Assembly: GCF_050624435.1 (NCBI RefSeq)
Contig: NC_134542.1
Location: 113,381,677-113,445,676, forward strand
Source: Tenrec ecaudatus
Taxonomy: Eukaryota; Chordata; Mammalia; Afrosoricida; Tenrecidae
Direction of reading: 5' to 3'
Length of the DNA: 64,000 nucleotides
How positions within the stretch are numbered: position 1 is the first letter of the stretch; each line of letters starts with the position of its first letter. Of this stretch, positions 44,079-55,414 are shown piece by piece. The position numbers and the translations under genes were made by a program. A model generated the notes under the pieces. That model had not been told where the DNA came from and searched no databases. It saw nothing but the letters and a program-made list of their open reading frames with translations.

Positions 44079-44798
44079 GTGGTCCAACCACTCAGAGAGG
44101 TCTAGGAAAAGGTCTGATGATCTGCTTCTGCAATGTTGCGGCCTTGACAATGAGTTGCTCTTATAAACACAGGCTCCTCCTGCACTGGAATTGATGTGAC
44201 TGTACCTGGCCTCTGTTTGGCTTATTGGAAAAAGAGCAGTGAGATTGCTCACGTCCTGGGAAGTGGGGCAGTTGAGAAGGGGAGTATGGGGGTTGTAAAT
44301 GGTGGGCTCTTTAAAAAGAGAGAACAATATTGCTGGGGAAACAAGGGAACTACACCAGTCTCTGTGATCTAGACTCAAGCCCCACACTGATATTTTATAA
44401 AAACGGTTCCTTTTGTGGAATTATGAACACTGTGTCAGCCTCGGGGAAAAGGGTAGGATCCCCTGGCCATAGGTCTTGGATCTTTGTGGGACCTGAGATG
44501 TATTAGGAATTATTGTGATTAAGATTTAATTTAAAATTAAGCTTATTGCGTTACCTCTCCATTAATAGATGGTAAAATCCTAACTACAAATGTGTGCGAT
44601 ATATGAACTTCCTTAGGGTTAAAAAAGATATTGAAACCCTCTGAAGAGTTTTCTTATAGAAATAAGGCAGTGCTTGTCTAGTACCTGCAGTCTCGCATCA
44701 AATTCTGATCAGCGAAAAAGATTTCAAGGAGGAAGGACGGAAGGAGAGACTGGAATGCTCTGGGCAAAGCCAACTGGAAAGCTTGTCTTTTGGGCTCC

Positions 44799-45373
44799 TG
44801 AGGTAGTTACATAATCTGGTGACAATTTAGGGATTAAGAGTGTAGGGGTGGAGTCTAGCCTGTCAATCAGGATATAGCCAATGAGGCCGCTGTGTGGGTA
44901 TGGCCTTCTCCTGAAGATTCTGGGAACTCCTGTATTTCCTCCTTGGTGGTGGAAGAATCTGAATCAATCTCTCTCTCTCTCTTTCTTTCTTTCTGTCTCT
45001 CGGCTCTCTCCATGTGAGACATCCCTTTGGAGAAGACACATGGAGAAAGGCTAATGAAGCCACACCTCTGGAGTGGGAGAAGCCACAAGGAGACCCTTGT
45101 CAGTGCTGGGATGCTTACAATGCCACTGGATCCACAAGAGTTTCTACCCACTGGCCTGCGATCTTCCTGCATTCCGTGCCATTGCAGTGTATCATGAGTC
45201 TAAAGAGGACTTTATGGACTAGTATCAGATATGGCTAATATCACACTTATGAACTTGATCTGGACTAGGGTGGCTTGTTTTCTCAATATTCAACTGTTCT
45301 TGTATATAAAGCTCTTTTTACACACATATGAGTGTCTATGGATTTGTTTCTCTGGTCTACCCAGACTAACACA
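44799..45373 (+). mobile_element. ERVL-type solo LTR (tenrec subfamily)
   Basis: It runs from TGAGGTAGTTACATAATCTG to ACCCAGACTAACACA, 575 bp. Target duplication gctcc (44794-44798) versus gcccc (45374-45378), one mismatch. It is longer than its relatives because of a pyrimidine microsatellite (tctctc/tttctttc, 44967-45000). It lies in the intron on the strand opposite to the host gene. Confidence 0.85.
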
Positions 45374-45762
45374 GCCCCAACTCCCTTTCCTTTCCTCTTG
45401 ACTGTAAATATATTTATCCTGTCAAATATGCTGCACATTTTTCCCTTCTTGACTTTCCTCAAACCTTTGTTTACAGGAAAGTGTGCTTACCTCCATCACA
45501 CTGAATCAGGACCCACAAATACCGGGAACATAAGCCATTGCCACTAACCATCATCCTGCATCCCTGGCGGACATCTTTAATCCATCACACTGTCAGATCC
45601 TGTCAAGCTGTGAGGCGGCCTCATCATTCTTCTCAATGGGGCACTCTCGATATCAATGCCACACTTTGGCACAAGAGGCAAACTCATTACATAACCTTGC
45701 TTGTGAGAGGCATTGATTTAGACTCTCTAGGGAACCACTTCTAGGATCATTTGCATTTTACC

Positions 45763-45960
45763 TAAATCCAAACTCACTGCCATCTAGTCGATTCTGACTC
45801 AGTGTGACTATAGGATGGAGCAGACCTGTTCCTGGGGGTTTCCAAGGCGATGAATCTTTATGGAAGTGGAAAGCCTCATCTACTCCCCTGGAACAACTGG
45901 TAGTTTTCAACTGCTGACGTGGCATTTCGCAGTCCAGTGCACCACAGAGCTCTTGCTCAA
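45763..45960 (-). mobile_element. AfroSINE
   Basis: 'aaatccaaactcactgccat', 'ctagtcgattctgactcagt', 'gtttccaaggcgatgaatct', 'ttatggaagtggaaagcctc', 'gtccagtgcaccacagagct'. A second diverged piece may follow at 46020-46125. Confidence 0.8.
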
Positions 45961-46879
45961 CTTGAGTTCACTGTTGACTGACAGCGAAGTGCTGCGCACT
46001 TCTCAGCATCCTTCAATTCAAGCCACAAAGACCCATGCCCAGACCAAAACCGAAACTAAAACCCAAGCAGAGCAGACAGCAGCCCCTGGCTTAGCTGCTA
46101 TGCCACCAGCGCCACTAGCCCTAGAACAGTAACCATGAAACGATTTGAGGTAAGCATCAGCCTATTGTCTTGGCAGCTACTGTGAAGGGTAAGTGCATGG
46201 AGATGGGGCTGCTACCCTCCGACTGAAGAATGAGAGCCCTTTACCGAGCGGTGCTGAGGGCACAGGAAGCGGCAGCTGTCCTGGTATTTCTCAGGTCCAT
46301 GTCCATGTCTAAGTTAACTGCAGGCTCACACAATGGCTGTCCCGACAATATTGCCTCATGGATGGCTATTGTCAAGGCAGCTGGGGCATGAGTAAGATTT
46401 GTAACAACCTGAACACTAATAGCAGATGTGCAAAGGGCTGCAGCTCAACAAAGTGCTCCTTAAGAAGACGATTTTTCTATATTTTCACAAAGCATTTCCA
46501 AGTTTTATTATAAATTACTTTCATCTAAAGTATATATGTAAGACCTGACATATTACAGCAGTTCGCTTACCCTAAGCCTGCTATTTTGAGAAAAATGATA
46601 AACTCTCCAGAACTATCATCCTCTCACTCTCCTGCAAGCTATTTGATAGAATGAGATGCTGTGAAAAGATCTTTCAGATTTCTTTAGGCAGCTCATATGC
46701 TAGCAGCAAATGGCCTGTGTTTTTGGTGTCGGACGGTCTGTTCCCAGACCTATGGATAGCCTTTCTTTATGAGACCAGTGGCCTCTAAGAAATGCAAAAG
46801 CTGTAGATGTCATATTCGGTTGACCCTAAAGAGGTATTCGGATTACTCAGGAAAGAGAAGCTATGGAGACTGAAAGACT

Positions 46880-47070
46880 GGTAGCAAGAGCATGCATTCT
46901 GGGGTATTGCTTAGCAAATCTGTCTAGCTCATGACCTTAGTCATTTAATTTTTTCAGAGATTAACTTCATCTCTTTAAAATGGGAATGGTCAGAGCAACA
47001 ATTAACTAGATTCTCCTGATGATTAAATAGAGCGATCTCTGTAAAAGATTTCATATGTGATACATTAAAT
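46880..47070 (+). mobile_element. MIR SINE
   Basis: 'agtcatttaattttttcaga', 'ttcatctctttaaaatggga', 'ctgatgattaaatagagcga', 'tctgtaaaagatttcatatg' follow the order of the MIR core and 3' part (…cctcatctgtaaaatgggga, gaggattaaatgagataa, …). Confidence 0.55.
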
Positions 47071-47124
47071 CCTTCATTTTAATCTGTTTTTGCATCTAAA
47101 TGCTATGGGTAATCAATCTGTTTT

Positions 47125-47345
47125 CATTAACATATTCATTTATCCATTCACTTATTTGTCCGTTGAATATTTATCATACTCGTGCTCTAATAAAATGATC
47201 AATAAAACATAGTCACAATGCTTCTCTCAGAAAAACCCTCTGGGTTTGGTGAGGGAGGAAAGCATTTACATAAAGAATGACAAATACTAGCAGGAAGTGA
47301 ATGTTACAGGGATGGCAGTGACAAGCTTTCCTAGAATGCTTGATA
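47125..47345 (+). mobile_element. Possible L2 LINE 3' end
   Basis: 'cattcacttatttgtccgtt' and 'gaatatttatcatactcgtg' followed by 'aataaaacatagtcacaatg' resemble L2 (attcattcaacaaatattta…, aacaaaacag…). Highly diverged. Confidence 0.35.
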
Positions 47346-47599
47346 AGACGTTATTGGTACTGTAGTTCAGTTGGATTCTACTGGTAAAATCCCAAAAGCT
47401 AACAGAAAAATTCATTCTAGATGAACAAGATTTTAAGGAGGAAGTAGAGATCTCCTTGGGAATGAGAAGACAGTCTCTTTTTCTTCTTTTTTTTTCAAGT
47501 TAATAAAAGCTACCCCATCCTTGTCTCCCAAGAAAAAGTCCCTCAGAAAGAGGCGGCAGCCTATGGTAAACCCCTATAAAATATTTAATATTTTGGACT

Positions 47600-47810
47600 A
47601 CCCTGTGTTTTGCAAGTGGTTATGCACTTGGCTGCTAACCAAAGGATTGGTGGTTCAAAGGTTCCCAGAGATATTTCAGAAGAAAAGCCTGGGAATCTAC
47701 GTGTGAGAGATCATAGACATTAAAAGTCCTTTAAAGTACAGTTCTACTCCGCTCGGCACTGAAACACATCAGTTGCCCTGGACCAGAATCTACTTGATTT
47801 TAACTCATTA
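47600..47810 (+). mobile_element. AfroSINE, diverged
   Basis: 'taccctgtgttttgcaagtg', 'gcacttggctgctaaccaaa', 'ggattggtggttcaaa', 'ccagaatctacttgatttta'. The middle box is degraded. Confidence 0.65.
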
Positions 47811-50374
47811 AACTATAAAAGATAGTTATGCTTTTTAAAAAAATAGAGGTTATATACATACCCACACAGTATCAGAAAAAATGACCAGTTTTCCAAATAT
47901 GTATCAATAAGATATTTGAGTCTTGAGCAAAAAATCTAAAACCAGCAAGGGATAAAAGCATATAGATTCTCAAAAGCACTATAGATCAAACAAGTTGGCT
48001 AGAAATGAATATGATAATTCTGAAAAACTCTGTTGATTATGGAAAGGGACATGAAATCAATGGCAAAGTGATCTAAAAAATGGATGCAAACTTTGGGTCA
48101 AACTTCTAGGAAATTGGGAAAAAATGAGTAGGTTATAATGAAATACTAATACATGTCTTATGGGAATTTTGAGGATGTATAATTGGACACATCAATTCAT
48201 TATTAGAAGAGAAAGTAATTTTATCTACATTCATGAAAATTTACTAAATAAGCAAATATGCTTTCCTTTGTTTACCTCCATGAGAAAATGAGGACATGTA
48301 ATAGATTTGTGTCTATATCACATTCTGGACTATTCTGAGTAGAGGGAATTAGTTAATGTAGTAGAAAGAGTTGTTCAGGATTAAATCATGGGTCACGTTG
48401 GATGCCTGGTAAGGCAGTCGGAAGCTAACCTTTGCGTTGCTGTCATGCGGCGTCAGTGCCTGTTGGATAACTAAGAGGGAACAGGTGATTGCCGGGAGCA
48501 ACATTTTTGACTTATGCTGCTGTAAACTTCTGAAGAGAGCAGGAGTGCTGAGTGCAAATATGGAGTCGCTGTGCTACTCCTGCAGGGGGTTATCGGGGTG
48601 TGGTCTCAGGTATAACATGGACTGGTATGAGAAATATCTGCATAGATATTTATGTCATTCTCCTTGCTTGGAAAGCAAGGAAAAATTCCATTGATGTTTG
48701 ATATTTTAAAAAGAATGAACAAATCTAGAAATGTACATTGTTAAGGAGAAGTTAATGAAGTATCAAATTAATTTCCAGAGCCTAGAGTTTTATGGAAAAA
48801 GGCCTCAACAAATATTTATTATTCAAACGATTCATTAAAGGTAATATATGTTTAGGCTGAAGGGCATGGAGAAATTTAAAAAGTAACAACTCCTCACTGT
48901 TACTAAATGCTAACTTTTTATTCTCTTAGATATTCGAGGGAAGAAGAAAACATAGAATCAAAATTTGGGGAGGCAGGTATCAACAGCTAGAACTTGTCCA
49001 TGCTTTTAAAGGATCATAGAGCATCACCTTATTTTATCTAACATGCACTATGTTGGCCGACTACTTTGAGAAGACTCTTCCATCTGTCTAATCTTCATGC
49101 TCTGCGTTCTTTACGATTTTATTCTGTGTTTTAGTCTTTCTGGTGGTGAATAGTTTCCATTACTCTGAACCTCATATAAAGTAGTCAACTTCACATTTTT
49201 TCTCATTAATATAGATGGCAGGTGATACTTACAAAGCAACTAATCAATTAAATGTAGAAATGGATAAAATAATTTGATTATAGGGTGAATAACTAACTGA
49301 AGGTGTTACTTTTCATCATAACACTGTGGAAATGTTAGCTGGATGGAAATCCAACTTCTAGAGATTCAATTTATACCACCATAGGTGGTAGAAAGAATTA
49401 AAGCCATCTGATTTTCTTCACCAAATTGCACTGACCAAGAGAAAAGACGTGAAAACCTGTGTAGCCTTGGAAACAGAATGTGAAGCTAGATATTCAAAGG
49501 CTGGGCTTAAACTGAGATTAAAGTACGGAATTAGCCTATGAGATGGTTGATGGATATAAATATCTCTATGTGGATAAAAAAGGGAAGCCACATTTTGATC
49601 TCATGGAGAAAAACAACCTTTGAAAATTCTGCTTTAGGATGCTAATAAATATATCCTTAACACATTTGAAAACATGCAAATGTATTCTGTCTGGTTTCAG
49701 GGGCTTCTTGTCAACTAAAATATATTGGGTACAATAAACTAATTATAATTTTTCTGAAGATAATATATTTTCGGGAACTAGTCACTTAAAATTGGAGCTT
49801 ATGGGTTTGGCAGTCAGCTAAATGTGTTCTTATAGCTGGTCAGTGAATATAAACATCTGGCACTAATAAAAATGCACTTAGAGGATGTTTGAACTAAAAA
49901 CCAGAATTATCTAATGGAACCGTGATGACATATTAGAATGACCGTGTGAGCTTTCAAATAGATCACGTGGCCACACCCAATGAATTACATCAAAATCTCT
50001 GAGGAGTTTGACCCAGATGTGAGTACTTTTTAAAGATCCCCAGTAGAAACCAATATGGAATCACGACTGACAATCAGAGACTTACAAGGTTTTACTCAAA
50101 TTACTAACGTGGGGATGTTTTACTTAATGATTTACCTTTCACACCTTTTGGTTTATTAAAAAATTACATTAAATCATCTTGCTCTTTCAAATGAGCACAA
50201 TTAATATAAAGATTTCCCAGTTCCCACGAGTTTGGAACAACGAACACCCAATTTTACCACTGGGGAGTATTGTTGCATCAAAAGTCATGTTAAAATTGTC
50301 AATGACCTTGATGGAAAACAAATTTAGTAAATATGCCACCCATAAAAATATAAGCCTTACTAATTAGTACTTAC

Positions 50375-50462
50375 CAAACCAGGTAGGAAGTAAATACTAG
50401 GAAAATCATGATAAGAAAACCACCACCGGAAACTCCATAAACCCAAATTTTTACTCGGCCAT
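50375..50462 (-). CDS. THSD7B: THSD7-type protein, transmembrane exon
   Basis: 88 bp exon between the acceptor ttctattttaaacag and the donor gtaagtac on the minus strand, phases 1 in and 2 out. It encodes (D)GRVKIWVYGVSGGGFLIM and then the hydrophobic run IFLVFTSYLV, ending in the split Cys codon completed in the last exon. The run of about 21 residues from WVYGV to YLVC is the single transmembrane helix. The preceding R-V-K and following K-K fit a type I orientation, with the thrombospondin repeats outside. Length and frame are intact, with no stops. Confidence 0.85.
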
Positions 50463-50759
50463 CTGTTTAAAATAGAAAATAACCAGCTCAGTGTACAAAC
50501 GGCGACAGCATTTTAATAAGCAGTGCAATGCCTGGCCAGTCCAAATTACCCACTAGTGCTGGACTCGAAGTGAGAGCAACATCTTTTTAGCCAATTGCCC
50601 GTGTGCTGCAGATGTTAACGATGCTCTCACACACGCTGTCATGCGCACATGTCATCTGGCGTTGGCCACCTTCTTCCCTGGAGCATCATTGGACTTTGGT
50701 TCCCTAATAAAAATTAGTTCTGTGAGAAAACAGACTGTTCATTATTATTCCATTGTGGC

Positions 50760-50930
50760 GGGTCTATCCTGGTTAATTCTGACTCTCTAGGACAGAGTCG
50801 GAATGCCCCATGGTGTTTTCCTGCTTGCAAATCTTTCCAGAGTCAGATAGCCGGGCCCTTCTCTCAGGAAGCCTCTGGCAGGTTGAGTCAATCAGCAGTG
50901 GAGACTTTAACCACTGCGCCACCAGGGTTT
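50760..50930 (-). mobile_element. AfroSINE
   Basis: Its head is very well conserved in reverse: 'gactttaaccactgcgccac' then cagggtttcc. Body: 'gaatgccccatggtgttttc', 'gcaaatctttccagagtcag'. The head retains the promoter-bearing tRNA-like part. Confidence 0.85.
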
Positions 50931-51439
50931 CCTGTATTATAGGAACTCCCTTTCCAGGAGCTTTTGCCGTTATAAACAGTTTATGTTACTCTTTATTCTC
51001 TAACATATCAATCCTAAAAAAAGCAAACAACCCCCCCCAAAAAAAACCTTAGGTTGTTTGCGTTGCTCTAAAATATTCATTTAGCTGGATGCTTTATTAC
51101 TCATCTGAATGCGGAAGTTTGTAAAAATGGCCACAGGCATAAATGAAAACAGCCAGAAGTGATAGCTATGAAATGTCAAAAAAGTGATCATGTAAAATTC
51201 ATTCAGACAAGTTTTTCCATAGTGTCAAACACCGATAACTATTATTTCACAAAGTCTTAAAAATTGGCGGAATGTTTTATATTTATGTGCATGAGTGCAT
51301 AGTTCTATGTATGTAACAGAAGAGGATTTCAACACATTTTGGCATGATAAAATGAACCGAGATGAAAATGTTAATTAAGAAACAATTTTCACATGCAGAG
51401 GCAACTACTAGATCACTCGGCGGGTGGGTTCTGTTTCTA

Positions 51440-51735
51440 GAATGGGCTCAAGCATGACAACATTGGTGCAGATGGCCGGGCCTGGGCAATATTGTGTGTA
51501 AGGCTCAAAACTGGAGGTCCCCCAGCAAGGTGGTCTGACACACTGCATCCATGGGCTCAGATGCAAGCACAGTGGAGAGGATGATGCAGGATTGGGTGGC
51601 GTTGTGTTTGTTTCCCATAAGGTCGTTACGTGTTGGAACAGGGTCAATAGCTCTAACAACAACAACAACAACATAAAGTCATCAAGTGTTGGAACAGGGT
51701 CAATAGCATCTAACAACAACATGTTCCTAAATGAG
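51440..51735 (+). mobile_element. RTE/BovB 3' tails, duplicated
   Basis: 'aatgggctcaagcatgacaa' (51442) and again 'catgggctcagatgcaagca' (51549), then 'aggatgatgcaggattgggt' and 'ttggaacagggtcaatagct'. The tail 'ctaacaacaacaacaacaac' at 51653 is followed by a repeated 'ttggaacagggtcaatagca' and 'tctaacaacaacatg'. At least two partial RTE 3' ends, or local duplications of one, lie in series. Confidence 0.6.
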
Positions 51736-51829
51736 GTAGGGCAAGCAAACCATAAGACCAAATCAGCTAGCTCCTTTGCATTATTTGGGAGTTGGCATTT
51801 TCTGGAGGTAAGCAAACGAGTGTTGGTGG

Positions 51830-51990
51830 GGCAGTCAGTTAAGCTTTGGGGTGGTGACTGAAAGGCCAGCAGTTGACTAGCTGCTGTGAAGAAGAAAAAA
51901 GATGTGGCTGTTTCCTTCTGTAAAGATGTACAGCCTCTTCAACCCTGTGAACCACTCTCCTCTGTCTGGTAGCGCCAATGTGAGTAGGGG
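51830..51990 (+). mobile_element. AfroSINE, diverged
   Basis: 'gtcagttaagctttggggtg', 'gaaaggccagcagttgacta', 'gtttccttctgtaaagatgt', 'acagcctcttcaaccctgtg'. Confidence 0.6.
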
Positions 51991-52914
51991 TCCCCTCAAC
52001 AGTACTGGGTGAGGATAGTAGTGGGTACATGCAAATATTCTAACTTAATCTGTGACTTTTTCTATATAAGAATTAACTTGATAGAATGGTTTTTAAAATA
52101 TAAATTATAGAAAATTGAGTTATTTTGGGCGGCAATGTTTTTTCTCTATTTCATGTAAGTGTATAACTAACTAAACAGAAATGGACTGACAAAGGCAAAG
52201 GCTTAACATCCCAAAGGAAGTGTTTTGCTTCCAGAAAGCTATGCATACACAGAAGGTTCATTATATTACATGAATGTAATTAACTGCAGGACCAAAATAG
52301 ACATATCAGCATCTTAGTCTACAGCCTTCCACGAGATGAAAAACAATCAAAATATATTGTAAACAATTCTTGTTCTGAATAAAAGCACAATTACTTTCAA
52401 TTGCATTATAGCTACCTATTATAGTTTTTGCTTACAGGACACTTTCAGACCTCAATCAGGTTTTAGAGTGAAGTGTCAGTATGGTAACAGTATTTTCTAT
52501 GGACATCAATCTTTTAGTGAAGCTTTGAATTTGATATCTTTGAAGTACTAATGATGAGCTTCCCTATTCTGGTTTTTACATTAGCAAAAAAAAAAAAAGG
52601 AAAAGGTGTTTTTGCAGGAGAACGTACCTTATTTTTCATTACCCTTAATATCTCATAGAGTTGGAAGTTTTGAGAGGATCGATACAATGTTTTTAATGAC
52701 CGCATGTAAAGGCATGTGGCTCATTTCATTAATTTATTCATGTGGTTCATTCACAAAGATTATTATAATTTTAATGGCATAATTTACATGATAGAATATC
52801 CAAGTATTAGAAAAGGAATGCATGTACAACTAAGTCATTTAATCAACCACGGCTGCTACCTGTTTCCTGTGTATCCTTTCAGTCTTTCCTGGCAAGTGTG
52901 AGTGCTTGTGTGCA

Positions 52915-53096
52915 TTCTCACGCGCACACACATGCATACACCCACACTCACAGACACACACACATGCATGCACGCATATATACACACACATGCACACTCA
53001 CATGCACCCACTCACATGCACACACACGCACACTCTCAGATACATATTCACACACGTGCACACATGTACACTCACATGCACATGTGTACACACACA
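52915..53096. repeat. CA/CACATG-rich microsatellite
   Basis: Interrupted acacac, catgcac and cactcac units over about 180 bp. Three overlapping T/H-rich frames here are artefacts. Confidence 0.9.
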
Positions 53097-53199
53097 AAAC
53101 CAGAAATATACATTTTCAAAAGGACAGCAAAGGTCCATATTAATTCACTTCAGAATGTATGTTAGAAATGTTTCCATGCTTAGCTGATAAAGATGACTG

Positions 53200-53375
53200 A
53201 ATTAACCCGCAGCCATGACGTTGATTCAGACTCGTGGTGACTCCATGCAGCAGAGACTCCATGCATCTTTTGAGAGACAATGTTCAACAGGAGGTTGCAG
53301 GCCATTCTTCTAAGGTGTCTCTGGGTGAATTGAAGCTTCTAAGATCTGGGTTAGCAGCAGCCAAATACCTTAATT
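53200..53375 (-). mobile_element. AfroSINE, diverged
   Basis: 'cccgcagccatgacgttgat', 'tcagactcgtggtgactcca', 'gatctgggttagcagcagcc' in antisense order. Confidence 0.55.
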
Positions 53376-53726
53376 GCTTGTCTCCCCAAGCACACCAGTT
53401 CCGAAAGATATGTCTGCCTCGTGATCTCTAATATCTTTTGATACCAATGCACAATTGTACCATATTTTCTTTTTATCATTTTACTATTTTAGACCTTTAA
53501 ATTGTTACCAGTCAGTTGCTGCATCTGTTCATATAATGAATGTCATGTACATACTTCTTTCAGTAGAAATATAATCTATGTGAATGATAAATTCCCAGGG
53601 TATTTATATTAGGTAAAACTAAATGTACATTACAACTCCTAGAGATATGGCTTCATTGTCTTCCCAAGAGATTGTTCCATTTATATCAGGGAGAACCTAA
53701 GGAAATTTATTGATTTTTGCCTTAGA

Positions 53727-53728
<2 letters not shown>

Positions 53729-53762
<34 letters not shown>
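53729..53762. repeat. (AC)n microsatellite
   Basis: About 15 AC units after 'cttagacta'. Confidence 0.9.
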
Positions 53763-53764
<2 letters not shown>

Positions 53765-54314
53765 AGACACGCACAATGGATATTCACATACACAACATTA
53801 CTTCAGCTAAGCACCTCACTTAAGGATCTCACTTCCTTTGGACCTCACACTAATTCTCTTCTTGGAATAAGAGCATACAGGCTTTTGAAATTGATACCTT
53901 TTATCATTTCACTAGTATTCTCAAACCTGATAGGGTCTGTAAAAATTTCTGTACATTCCATAAGAACCAACATTAATTTTTACTGTCATGACAACTGCCT
54001 AAACAAATTCAAATTAACCTGAGCTAATTTTTCTCTGAGATAATTATCATCTAAAAGATATCTTCAAATGATAATATATTGTTTACTTAATCCATTGCCA
54101 CTTAGACTTACCTCGAGTTACCCTCAACTATGCAGGACAACATTTTACATCGAAAGGGAATAAATATTATGTAATATTCAAATTTGGGAAATCTTTTCTA
54201 GACCACCTTGCCTCTTCCTCTCCATCCCTGACCTTCCTCTCTGCATTGAGAGTAGTGATCAAAATTTGAAATCCTCCTGTAAGAAGATTAATACATCTTC
54301 TACTGGAAACATAC

Positions 54315-54507
54315 CTGGATCAAGGGGTTGAAGAGACCATCCCTTAAAAATATCATGTATTTTTGAATTCACAGGTCTGTTTTTTCCAGAGAGGTTTTTA
54401 ACATCAGCTTTTTTATCCTCCGAGTCAGGTACTTTCATACAGTAATCCAGGAAGCCATTTGACCTCATTATCTCTGTGTATCCTTTCTCACATCCACAGA
54501 CTCCACC
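54315..54507 (-). CDS. THSD7B: THSD7-type protein, juxtamembrane linker exon
   Basis: 193 bp exon, acceptor ttttttaatgctgtag, donor gtatgtttcc, phases 0 in and 1 out. It starts GGVCGCEKGYTEIM with three cysteines of a small extracellular module, followed by NGFLDYCMKVP. A charged linker (SEDKKADVKNLSGKNRP) and the conserved segment KIHDIFKGWSLQPLDP just before the membrane come next. Uninterrupted in frame over 64 codons. The wording is what I expect of the THSD7B juxtamembrane region. Protein-level comparison would confirm which paralogue it is. Confidence 0.85.
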
Positions 54508-55414
54508 CTACAGCATTAAAAAAATAGTTTTAACGACTACACAGTAAGTTATGCAGATGCAAAAGGACAATTTAAGTGGCAGAATAACAATGTGCACAAA
54601 ATACCATGGCAATTTAGGGTTTCCAGGAACTCATTTTCCAATAAGATGAAAATCTAATAAATTCATCTTTCTGAATTCCAGTCAAGCCTTAAATAAATTG
54701 TCTGATATGTTGTTGACAACTCTGACACCTTCTAAATATGAAATCACAATTGTTCCTGGATAGAGTGCATTAGTCACATCCTTTTCTCTCTGATAGAGGC
54801 GTTTGAGGTATTTTTAGTGTAATAAATACATAATTCTTACAATATGTCGAGCCTTGTTTGGTGTTACAGAAATACAGATGAGAGTGCATGGTCTTCACTC
54901 TGAATGAGCTCACGCTCTTGTTGGTGAGAGAAAGAACACTGCAGACCCCCTTAGTGCTAAGTCAGCATTTCCAGGCAGCAAGCTCTCTGACATCGCTGGC
55001 CCTGCTTCCTGAGAGCAAGTCTTAGCTACAGCATTCCCTCAGCCCAAATCCACTCGCTAACTCATTCTCTCATTCTGTTTTGCTGCTTTCCAATTAGCGT
55101 GGGTGTCACAAAAGAACTCAGGTCCATTTCGATTGTACGTTTCCTCCTTTTAGAACCACCCAGACAAGTACGTAGGTCCGATGGGTAAGGAATCTGGAGG
55201 ATTGTTAAGGCTGTGACCCTTCCCTTTTTTCTCTCTTTTGTTTCAAATTTAAATTTTATTTATGAAAAGAAAATTCCCCATTTTGCTACTTGAATATGAC
55301 TCATACGAAGAAAAGCATGCCTTACGTAGTTGTAGTGAGATAGCTCATTGCACCCATACAGTGATAGAATCCCATTAGCCAATGCCCCCTGACATATGGT
55401 TCCTGTTGTTTGGG

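Larger units (their letters stand above)
40035..50374 (-). other. Intron between the transmembrane and tail exons
   Basis: About 10.3 kb, phase 2 (the donor follows ...GTTTG, the acceptor precedes TAAGAAG). It is filled with AfroSINEs in both orientations, a purine tract, an L1 3' UTR, a solo LTR and MIR/L2-like relics. Stretches 42840-43867, 44080-44798, 46130-46880 and 47810-50374 contain nothing I can name. Confidence 0.75.
50463..54314 (-). other. Intron upstream of the transmembrane exon
   Basis: About 3.85 kb, phase 1. It contains AfroSINEs, duplicated RTE tails and CA-rich microsatellites. 50931-51440 and 53376-54314 outside the microsatellite hold nothing I can name. Confidence 0.75.

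Noticed and set aside
46140-46480. Possible processed pseudogene
   Set aside because: The sequence has a coding-like look (ctgctaccctccgactgaag, gtcaaggcagctggggcatg), but no frame stays open beyond about 35 codons and I could not name a parent gene or find a poly(A) tail.
51408-51815. 135-codon minus-strand frame with L/T-rich text
   Set aside because: It is antisense to duplicated RTE tails; the (TTG)n tail gives the poly-L run.
52898-53187. Three overlapping H/T-rich frames
   Set aside because: CA/CACATG microsatellite translated in all three frames.
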